Source: an uncultured Ruminococcus sp. (GTDB lineage Bacteria; Bacillota; Clostridia; Oscillospirales; Ruminococcaceae). From it: a stretch of 5,494 nucleotides of DNA. Shown in pieces: positions 1-4,790 of the stretch (position 1 is the stretch's first letter; every line of letters starts with the position of its first letter). The DNA is taken from assembly GCA_946186215.1 (NCBI GenBank), contig CAMHMM010000145.1, forward strand, positions 1-5,494, written 5' to 3'. Under the pieces are notes generated by a model that was given only the letters and a program-made list of their open reading frames with translations, ran no database searches and was not told the DNA's origin. A program made the position numbers and the translations under genes.

Positions 1-527
1 CCTGCTATTGCCAATGTGTTACCCGCATCAAGCTTTCTGACAGGCGCAAACAGGCTCCTTTTCATCAGCATATCAGGCGGAGCGGTCTTTCTCATTGTAG
101 GGCACATGAAGCATTCAACAAAGTCGATATCCGGAAAGCGCCGCGAAAGCTCATCTGTGAGTATTCCTGTGCGGCAGCCGGCGAATTTGTGCATACAGCT
201 GAAATATACAAGCACACACGGCGGACGCGGGGACAGCTTTTCTATTATATGCGAAACACCCTCCAGTACGCGATCCTCTATTTCACCGTTCCACATATCC
301 TGTTCCCGCAGAGCCACCCATGAAAGCCTGTCCATCGCATCCATTTCAGCGGCGGTGAGCACGACTCCCCTGAGACAGCCCTGCGAGCACACATATATCT
401 GGTGTGCCTGCGGGATGAGCATACCCGTATGGACGATATTCCATGTGCCTCTGTCAGGCGGATCAAATTTCAGCCCCTCATGGAAGGGCAACGGAAAATC
501 CGCATTACAGAGCATTACATTCATCAT
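1..527 (-). CDS. Nitrogenase component 1-like protein, N-terminal 175 residues (cut by left edge)
   Basis: This frame is open from the ATG at 527 to the left edge with no stop, giving 175 codons of an unfinished protein. The start overlaps the hydF stop as ATGA and has GGGAG at 535-539 seven bases upstream; a second ATG follows directly at 524. The protein is cysteine-rich: YVCSQGCLRGVV at about residues 45-56, FSCMHKFAGC at 109-118 and CFMCPT at 139-144. The stretch PPDRGTWNIVHTGML at about 23-37, followed by the first Cys pair, matches my recollection of Clostridia proteins annotated as nitrogenase component 1 type oxidoreductases (NifD/NifK superfamily), in which Cys residues at comparable places bind an Fe-S cluster. 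No nifH, nifK or cofactor genes are visible, so nitrogen fixation should not be assumed. Its partner and substrate are unknown. Coding status is near certain; the family call is from memory and moderate. Confidence 0.7.
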   Translation of the reverse strand, partial: MMNVMLCNADFPLPFHEGLKFDPPDRGTWNIVHTGMLIPQAHQIYVCSQGCLRGVVLTAAEMDAMDRLSWVALREQDMWNGEIEDRVLEGVSHIIEKLSPRPPCVLVYFSCMHKFAGCRTGILTDELSRRFPDIDFVECFMCPTMRKTAPPDMLMKRSLFAPVRKLDAGNTLAIA

Positions 528-1690
528 ACAGTATCTCCCGCCTTGAAAAAGATCTCCGTGCTGTGCCCGAGTATGCCCCTCATATGAGCGATGGCAACGC
601 CATAATTCGTAAATGGTATACCACAGGCAGCAGCCGACTTCATCCTGAACATACATCCTCCGCAGTGGATAACAAGCTTATATCCGCTGAGATCATCCGG
701 AAAGCTTGTTCCAGATGTATTTTCTGTAACAAGCTCTCTGCCAGTATATTCTCTGAGCAGGCGCGGCAGCTTCACAGCGCCAATGTCGCCGCACTGTCTG
801 TGATGTGTGCAGCCCTCGCTGATAAGCACCCTGTCACCGTCACAAAGGCCGTCTATCGCATGAGCGCCCTGCAGTGCCACATCAAGAAAGCCCTTGTAAC
901 GCGCCATGATAATGGAAAAGGATGTAAGCGGGATATCACAGGGAAGTATGGCATTAACCCTGCCAAACACCTGACTGTCAGTTATGACAAGATCGGGGCG
1001 CATTTTACCAAGCAACGCTTCAAGCTCCGTATCTCTGGTCGTAACAGCATATGCGCCGCTTTCAAGGATATCCCTTATTACCTGCTGTTGTGGCAGTATG
1101 AGCCTGCCCTTTGGTGCCGATTCATCTATTGGTATGACAAGAACAATGAGCTGCCCCGGCAGGATAAGATCACCCACGAGCCTTTTTTCCCCGCTCTGAG
1201 GCAGGAATCTCCCGAGCCGCTCTTTCAGTGCATCGATATTTATCCGCTGCATCGCACTTACATAGACAGTATTGTCCGGTATGCTCCCGGGTATTCCGTT
1301 CAGGTCGCATTTATTTTTCACGATAAGATACGGGATATCCCTTTCCCTAAAAAGAGCGATAAGCTCTTTTTCCGTATCTGTCTCTTCGCTATGACAGCTT
1401 ACCAGCACGGCAATGTCAGTTTTTTCAAGTATCTGTCTTGTCCTTTTTACGCGAAGCTCCCCGAGCGCCCCATCATCATCAAACCCGGGGGTGTCGGTTA
1501 TCAGCACCGCTCCCAGCGGAAGTATCTCCATCGCCTTTGAAACAGGATCGGTGGTAGTGCCTGCAATATCGGAAACGACGGATATTTCCTGCCCCGTTAT
1601 CGCATTGCAGAGAGAGGATTTGCCCGAATTTCTCGCACCGAAAAAGGATATCCTTACCCTCTCTCCCGACGGAGTTTCATTCATGCTCAT
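524..1690 (-). CDS. hydF: [FeFe]-hydrogenase H-cluster maturation GTPase HydF
   Basis: HydF is the GTP-binding scaffold that receives the 2Fe subcluster built by the radical-SAM enzymes HydE and HydG and hands it to apo-HydA in the cytoplasm. The 388 residues are about the usual length. The N-terminal GTPase domain (about 1-165) shows the P-loop GARNSGKS at 18-25, GTTTDP at 44-49 (switch I), DTPG at 66-69, NKCD at 126-129 and SA at 145-146. A middle dimerisation region follows. The C-terminal cluster domain carries the family signature C-x-H at 294-296 and HCxxC at 342-346, the Fe-S ligands. The start ATG at 1690 has AGGTG five bases upstream; Met3 is a less likely alternative. No hydA, hydE or hydG is in the window. 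It lies 63 bases after the SCP2-like gene, across a hairpin, and overlaps the next gene by 4 nt. The identification is firm. Confidence 0.95.
   Translation of the reverse strand: MSMNETPSGERVRISFFGARNSGKSSLCNAITGQEISVVSDIAGTTTDPVSKAMEILPLGAVLITDTPGFDDDGALGELRVKRTRQILEKTDIAVLVSCHSEETDTEKELIALFRERDIPYLIVKNKCDLNGIPGSIPDNTVYVSAMQRINIDALKERLGRFLPQSGEKRLVGDLILPGQLIVLVIPIDESAPKGRLILPQQQVIRDILESGAYAVTTRDTELEALLGKMRPDLVITDSQVFGRVNAILPCDIPLTSFSIIMARYKGFLDVALQGAHAIDGLCDGDRVLISEGCTHHRQCGDIGAVKLPRLLREYTGRELVTENTSGTSFPDDLSGYKLVIHCGGCMFRMKSAAACGIPFTNYGVAIAHMRGILGHSTEIFFKAGDTV
535..539 (-). promoter_or_regulatory. Ribosome binding site inside the hydF 3' end
   Basis: GGGAG lies within the last codons of hydF, seven bases before the ATG at 527 and ten before the ATG at 524. 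The spacing favours 527, which makes the ATGA overlap with the hydF stop and implies coupled translation. Confidence 0.6.
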
Positions 1691-1708
1691 GTGATCACCT
1701 ATTATTTT

Positions 1709-1747
1709 GCCGCAGCACTTCAGGATAACACTTGAAGATACTGCGGC
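1709..1747. other. Strong intergenic hairpin between the SCP2-like gene and hydF
   Basis: Arms GCCGCAG (1709-1715) and CTGCGGC (1741-1747) pair over 7 bp. The stem continues inward to CTTCA/TGAAG (1718-1722 with 1733-1737) past one bulge. In the minus-strand RNA the position 1716/1740 becomes a G-U pair, so the stem is slightly better there. In that direction it is followed only by AAAATAAT, not a U tract. On the plus strand it is followed by AGC and then TTTTTACTTTTT, partly the SCP2 stop region read in reverse. It could be a weak attenuator or RNA-stability element of the operon, or a terminator of antisense transcripts. The structure is clear but the role is not. Confidence 0.55.
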
Positions 1748-1753
1748 AGCTTT

Positions 1754-2074
1754 TTACTTTTTCAGCAGCTTTGAAAACTCAAGTGCCTTGCCGACATCAC
1801 CATCGACCTTCAGCTTTCCCGTTGTAAATGCAAGCACGGGATCAAGCTTTCCTGCAATGAGCTTATTGAAATCATCCATTGAGAGTGTGATGCCGCAGCT
1901 GCGGTCATTGTATTCATAGGGTTCAACGCTTACAACACCGTTTTTGACCTCAACATATAAAACGCCGCCGTTTTCACCTGTAAAATTGACCTGAACTGCA
2001 AGAAAATCAACTCCGGATGCATCCACCTTAGCAGCTGCAGCGCGTGTTGCCGCAAGAATCTCTTCAAATTTCAT
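1754..2074 (-). CDS. Single-domain SCP2 (sterol carrier protein 2-like) lipid-binding protein
   Basis: This is a 106-residue protein consisting of one SCP2-like fold. The best sign is the C-terminal pattern DDFNKLIAGKLDPVLAFTTGKLKVDGD at about residues 67-93, which has the GKLDP...F..GKLK.xGD signature of the family, preceded by an alternating beta stretch (25-52). There is no signal peptide or membrane segment, so it should be cytosolic. SCP2 domains form a hydrophobic tunnel that binds acyl chains or other lipids; in anaerobic Firmicutes the ligand is generally unknown and a sterol is unlikely. The ATG at 2074 has AGGAGG six bases upstream, an excellent ribosome site. It begins 16 bases after the ridA stop, so the two are surely co-transcribed. 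Nothing in the sequence ties it to isoleucine synthesis or H-cluster assembly. Confidence 0.85.
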   Translation of the reverse strand: MKFEEILAATRAAAAKVDASGVDFLAVQVNFTGENGGVLYVEVKNGVVSVEPYEYNDRSCGITLSMDDFNKLIAGKLDPVLAFTTGKLKVDGDVGKALEFSKLLKK

Positions 2075-2090
2075 GTTAACCCTCCTGTAA

Positions 2091-2468
2091 TTACTTTACC
2101 TCTGCGATTACCTCGACCTCTGCCAGAACGCCCTTGGGAAGCTTTGATACCTCAACACAGGAGCGAGCGGGCTTGCTTGTGAAATATCTTCCGTAGACCT
2201 CGTTGAACTTTCCGAAATCGTCCATGCTGTCCAGGAAGCAGGTAGTCTTTACAACATTGTCAAATGTAAGGCCAGCGGCTTTCAGTACCTCGCCCAGATT
2301 TTTGCATATCTGCTCGGTCTGTGCTTCGATACCCACTGCATCGACGCTTCCTGTTGCGGGATCAATCGCTATCTGTCCCGAGGTGAACACAAAGTTGCCT
2401 GAGCGTACAGCCTGTGAATAGGGGCCTATCGCATCGGGTGCATTTTTGGTGTAGATGATCTCTGCCAT
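2091..2468 (-). CDS. ridA: RidA family 2-iminobutanoate/2-iminopropanoate deaminase
   Basis: RidA (YjgF/YER057c/UK114 family) speeds hydrolysis of the enamine/imine intermediates made by PLP-dependent dehydratases, giving 2-oxobutanoate or pyruvate plus ammonia, and so protects other PLP enzymes from damage by 2-aminoacrylate. The 125 residues fit the family length. Visible landmarks are IGPYSQAV at 14-21 (Tyr17), TSGQI at 29-33, and PARSCVEV at 100-107. In that last motif Arg102 and Cys104 correspond to E. coli RidA Arg105 and Cys107, and Glu117 corresponds to Glu120, so the deaminase active site is intact. The ATG at 2468 has AAGGAG nine bases upstream. Only 18 bases separate it from the ilvA stop. 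Pairing with threonine ammonia-lyase, the main source of its substrate, strongly supports the functional call. Confidence 0.94.
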   Translation of the reverse strand: MAEIIYTKNAPDAIGPYSQAVRSGNFVFTSGQIAIDPATGSVDAVGIEAQTEQICKNLGEVLKAAGLTFDNVVKTTCFLDSMDDFGKFNEVYGRYFTSKPARSCVEVSKLPKGVLAEVEVIAEVK

Positions 2469-2486
2469 TATAATCTTCTCCTTTTG

Positions 2487-3692
2487 TCACTTTATATATA
2501 CAAGCTTGAAGCCCGCATCTGTCAATGCGCTGCGCACCTGCTTGATATGCTCGTGGTTTCGTGTTTCAAGAATGATTCTCAGATAGCAGCCGTTGATATC
2601 GCTGCCCTCGTTTGCCCTCTCATGATGGATGGAGATAACATTTGCGCCGAGCTTTGCGATTATCTCGGAAACGCCGAGAAGCTGTCCCGGCTTGTCGATA
2701 AGCTCGATCTTCAGCAGGCAGTTCCTGCCGGATGTGATAAGGCCTCTCTCGATCACTCTGTTGAGTATTGTAACATCGATATTTCCGCCCGAAACGAGAC
2801 AAAGCACCTTTTTGCCCTTTATCTCGGGTATCTTGTCAAACATGACTGCAGCCACCGGAACGGCACCTGCACCTTCTGCGATGAGCTTCTGCTGCTCCAT
2901 CATGGCAAGTATCGCAGAGGATATCTCATCATCGGAAACAGTGACTATACCATCCACATATTCGTTGATAAGGCTGAATGTGTGCTCTCCGGGCTCCATT
3001 ACCTTGATGCCGTCGGCAATGGTGGAAACAGAGTCAAGGCGCTCTATCTTTCCGTGCTTTACGGAATTTACCATAGAGGGCGCACCCTCAGCCTGCACTC
3101 CGTAGACCTTTACGGCGGGATTTAGCTTTTTGATCGTAAATGCCACACCGGAGATAAGGCCGCCGCCGCCGATAGGCACGATAACTGCATCCACATCGGG
3201 CATATCGCTGAGCATTTCAAGGCCGATAGTCCCCTGCCCCGCAATAACATATTCATCATCAAAGGGATGGATAAAGGTATAGCCCTTTTCATCCCTGAGA
3301 CGGATAGCCTCTGCATAGGCATCGTCATACACACCGTCTACCAGACAGATATCCGCGCCGTAGGACTTGGTAGCCTCCACCTTTGAGATAGGTGCGGAAT
3401 CGGGCAGGCATATAAGAGACTTTATCCCCGCCTTTGCTGCCGCAAGCGCAACGCCCTGCGCATGGTTTCCTGCGGAACAGGCGATAACACCGCGCTTTTT
3501 CTCCTCCTCGGAAAGCTGGGATATCTTGTAATACGCACCTCTTACCTTGAATGAACCCGTGATCTGGAGATTTTCGGGCTTGAGGTAAACATCACAATTT
3601 TCGGAAAGCTTCGGCGCATGAATTATATCTGTGTGCCTCAGTACCTCGCGCAGCTTATAGGATGCGCTGTAAACCATATCAAGTGTCAGCAT
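2487..3692 (-). CDS. ilvA: Threonine ammonia-lyase with C-terminal ACT domain
   Basis: This PLP enzyme converts L-threonine to 2-oxobutanoate and ammonia, the first committed step of isoleucine synthesis. From the preferred start it has 401 residues, typical of the medium-length form. The PLP lysine is Lys49 in GSFKVRGAYY (46-55). SAGNHAQG at 73-80 is the substrate loop, the phosphate-binding glycines are GGGG at 175-178, and SGGN at 301-304 is the pyridine-nitrogen region. An ACT-like domain occupies about 326-401, beginning LLKIELIDKPGQLLG. The frame stays open upstream to a GTG at 3722, but that has no ribosome site. AAAGGAAG at 3700-3707 lies seven bases before the ATG at 3692 and only one base before the ATG at 3698, so 3692 is chosen. 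An isoleucine-type T-box precedes the gene and ridA follows. The ACT domain suggests allosteric control, though biosynthetic versus catabolic use cannot be settled by sequence alone; the T-box favours biosynthesis. Confidence 0.94.
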   Translation of the reverse strand: MLTLDMVYSASYKLREVLRHTDIIHAPKLSENCDVYLKPENLQITGSFKVRGAYYKISQLSEEEKKRGVIACSAGNHAQGVALAAAKAGIKSLICLPDSAPISKVEATKSYGADICLVDGVYDDAYAEAIRLRDEKGYTFIHPFDDEYVIAGQGTIGLEMLSDMPDVDAVIVPIGGGGLISGVAFTIKKLNPAVKVYGVQAEGAPSMVNSVKHGKIERLDSVSTIADGIKVMEPGEHTFSLINEYVDGIVTVSDDEISSAILAMMEQQKLIAEGAGAVPVAAVMFDKIPEIKGKKVLCLVSGGNIDVTILNRVIERGLITSGRNCLLKIELIDKPGQLLGVSEIIAKLGANVISIHHERANEGSDINGCYLRIILETRNHEHIKQVRSALTDAGFKLVYIK

Positions 3693-3894
3693 GATCATAC
3701 TTCCTTTCATAAAGTCGCACACTCAGACGGCTAAACGCCGTATTTACCAATTTGCTTGTGCAAACAATATTATTTTTCTGATGTGAAAGCTTATTAAGAC
3801 AAAGACTGCCAAGGCTTAAAGCGCCCTTTAAACCATATCACATGGCAGAATAGCTTTCGCTTCATGTTCTGTATTTTTAATAAAATTTTTAATA
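3693..3894 (-). other. Long untranslated spacer between the T-box terminator and ilvA
   Basis: About 200 bases, partly A+T-rich, separate the T-box terminator from ilvA. In transcript order it holds a 9-bp hairpin with one G-U pair and a GGCG loop (3813-3834), a 5-bp hairpin TTTGC-ACAA-GCAAA (3751-3764), and a 5-bp hairpin ACGGC-GTTTA-GCCGT (3727-3741). None is followed by a convincing U tract. A 23-codon frame (3794-3865) starts at an ATG with no Shine-Dalgarno and ends in TAATAA; it is probably not translated. I see no convincing promoter in it, and no recognisable gene. Confidence 0.6.
3700..3707 (-). promoter_or_regulatory. ilvA ribosome binding site
   Basis: AAAGGAAG ends seven bases before ATG 3692 and one base before ATG 3698. 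It therefore decides the start of ilvA at 3692 and argues against the upstream GTG at 3722. Confidence 0.75.
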
Positions 3895-3929
3895 TAAAAA
3901 GGCTCACCTCTGTAAAAGAGATGAGCCTT
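3895..3929 (-). terminator. T-box-controlled intrinsic terminator
   Basis: In the minus-strand RNA, AAGGCTCATCTCT pairs with AGAGGTGAGCCTT over 13 bp with one G-U pair and the five-base loop TTTAC, then a run of five T (TTTTTAT). The 5' arm shares CTCTT with the antiterminator, so the two folds exclude each other. It may also end transcripts that read through from the comEA-like gene. Confidence 0.92.
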
Positions 3930-3932
3930 AAA

Positions 3933-3952
3933 CCCACGGTACCACTCTTATT
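3933..3952 (-). promoter_or_regulatory. T-box antiterminator sequence
   Basis: AATAAGAGTGGTACCGTGGG is a near-consensus T-box; the usual form is AAnnAGGGTGGnACCGCG. The UGGU inside it is the bulge that contacts the tRNA 3' end. It lies directly upstream of the terminator hairpin. Confidence 0.92.
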
Positions 3953-4060
3953 GCTCCGCAAAGACGAAGCCGCTCCGCTGACTGCGATGCAGTCATTCTC
4001 TGTAACGGGAGAACCCGTCTCTGCCTGATGAAACAGCATTCAGCAGAGATGCTCGGGGGT

Positions 4061-4063
4061 GAT
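4061..4063 (-). promoter_or_regulatory. T-box specifier triplet AUC (isoleucine)
   Basis: In the minus-strand RNA the internal loop between the ATCC and CCCCG half-helices of Stem I reads GGATCA. AUC followed by A is the usual layout of a specifier codon with its 3' purine. Shifted readings (GAU Asp, UCA Ser) fit the downstream ilvA less well. Confidence 0.75.
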
Positions 4064-4145
4064 CCGGATGCACGGCCGGCAGCCTGTTCTCAGCTCGTCA
4101 GGCTCTCTGTATGCCGCTTGATGTGTATCCCGTCCCCGTCAGTGC

Positions 4146-4156
4146 ATTATATTATA
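4146..4156 (-). promoter_or_regulatory. Putative -10 region of the T-box/ilvA promoter
   Basis: The minus strand reads TATAATATAAT, two overlapping perfect -10 hexamers, 5-20 bases before the base of T-box Stem I. This places the transcription start near 4138-4142. It overlaps the TAA stop of the comEA-like gene. No good -35 box sits at 16-18 bases: a TTGAAA lies 21 bases upstream of the first hexamer, which is too far. The promoter is inferred mainly from the -10 and from where the leader must begin. Confidence 0.55.
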
Positions 4157-4790
4157 CAGTTATAAGATCCTTTATTTTTTCAAATTTCTTTTCGCCGATG
4201 CCCTTTACCTCCATTATCTCATCAATGGACTGAAAAGGCGCTATGCTTCTGTATTCGATTATTGCAGCCGCAGTCTTTTCACCGATACCCGGCAGCTCGC
4301 AAAGCTTTGCTGCATCTGCAGTATTTATGTTGATAAGCTCCGCAGAAGGCTGTACAGGGGCCGGAGTTGTCACTGTGATGCTCTCCGAGGCCTCGGTCCC
4401 GACTGTTTCAGGCGGTATCTCAGACGAGATCTCCGTCTCTGTTTTTATCGCTTCTGTCGGCTGTGCAGTCAGCTCCGATGATACCAAAGCTGCCTGCTCC
4501 GTATCACTTTCCGTGACCGCCGCCGTGACGATATATGTCGTCGTCTCCACAGGTACATCATCGATAAACACCGGAACAGCTCTTTCTATGATGCTTTCTT
4601 CCGTCACATAGGCTGTGTCGGGAATACCGGTCTCCGGCGGAAGTATCTCCACGCCTGTGATCACAACGCCATCATCTATCTCTACCGAGATATTGCGCTC
4701 CGAATTTATTTTCGCGCTTACAAATGCGATCATAAAAGCCGCTGCAGCAAGCACTGCCGAAATATACAACGGCAGGCTGTCCCTTTTCAT
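4152..4790 (-). CDS. ComEA-like membrane-anchored helix-hairpin-helix DNA-binding protein
   Basis: This 212-residue protein has a short basic N-terminus (MKR) and one membrane segment at about residues 8-26, consistent with an anchor that leaves the rest outside the membrane. A long Thr/Glu/Pro/Ser-rich low-complexity stretch (about 50-150) acts as a tether. The C-terminal 62 residues form a ComEA-type tandem helix-hairpin-helix module: ININTADAAKLCELPGIGEK at 153-172 and VKGIGEKKFEKIKDLI at 195-210. ComEA binds incoming DNA during natural competence. This protein lacks the SLBB domain usual between anchor and HhH in Bacillus-type ComEA, and comEB/comEC are not in view, so a role in DNA uptake is plausible but not shown. 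The ATG at 4790 shares one base with the upstream stop (TGATG), with GAGG about 12 bases before it, so translation is probably coupled to the receptor-like gene. Confidence 0.82.
   Translation of the reverse strand: MKRDSLPLYISAVLAAAAFMIAFVSAKINSERNISVEIDDGVVITGVEILPPETGIPDTAYVTEESIIERAVPVFIDDVPVETTTYIVTAAVTESDTEQAALVSSELTAQPTEAIKTETEISSEIPPETVGTEASESITVTTPAPVQPSAELININTADAAKLCELPGIGEKTAAAIIEYRSIAPFQSIDEIMEVKGIGEKKFEKIKDLITV

Larger units (their letters stand above)
3895..4140 (-). ncRNA. T-box riboswitch, isoleucine specifier (AUC)
   Basis: This leader RNA binds uncharged tRNA and then blocks its own terminator, turning on the downstream genes. The conserved T-box sequence AATAAGAGTGGTACCGTGGG lies at 3933-3952. 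AAGAG can pair with CTCTT of the terminator 5' arm and ACC with GGT, leaving the UGGU bulge that pairs with the tRNA ACCA end (discriminator A, as in tRNA-Ile). Stem I is at the 5' end: basal CGGGG/CCCCG (4134-4138 with 4054-4058), then GGAT/ATCC, CGGC/GCCG and the apical AGCCTG/CAGGCT with a loop ending GAGAAC, and an AGAGA bulge motif. The specifier loop 3' side reads GG-ATC-A, placing AUC (Ile) at 4061-4063 followed by a purine. Further hairpins follow: TCTCTGC/GCAGAGA, ACGGG/CCCGT and GACTGC/GCAGTC. The specifier agrees with ilvA. Stem boundaries are drawn by hand. Confidence 0.93.

Noticed and set aside
16..546. A 176-codon plus-strand frame at the left edge
   Set aside because: The minus strand here holds the nitrogenase-like frame with Cys motifs and a coupled start, which explains the region better.
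443..1540. A 365-codon open frame on the plus strand opposite hydF
   Set aside because: It lies antisense to a gene with full GTPase and Fe-S motifs, shows no recognisable domain and has many rare residues clustered without pattern. It is a shadow.
2484..3125. A 213-codon plus-strand frame opposite ilvA
   Set aside because: It is antisense to the clear threonine ammonia-lyase and has no family resemblance.
3693..3722. GTG start of ilvA ten codons upstream
   Set aside because: There is no Shine-Dalgarno before it, whereas AAAGGAAG sits ideally before the ATG at 3692, and the shorter form fits family length.
3794..4039. An 81-codon minus-strand frame across the riboswitch
   Set aside because: It runs through the T-box sequence and terminator hairpin, has no ribosome site and resembles no protein.
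4160..4190. TTGAAA as the -35 box of the T-box promoter
   Set aside because: The spacer to the nearest TATAAT is 21 bases, outside the usual range, so it was not annotated as part of the promoter.
4243..4611. Plus-strand frame opposite the comEA-like tether
   Set aside because: Its Ser/Val/Ala-rich composition is just the complement of the low-complexity Thr/Glu stretch.
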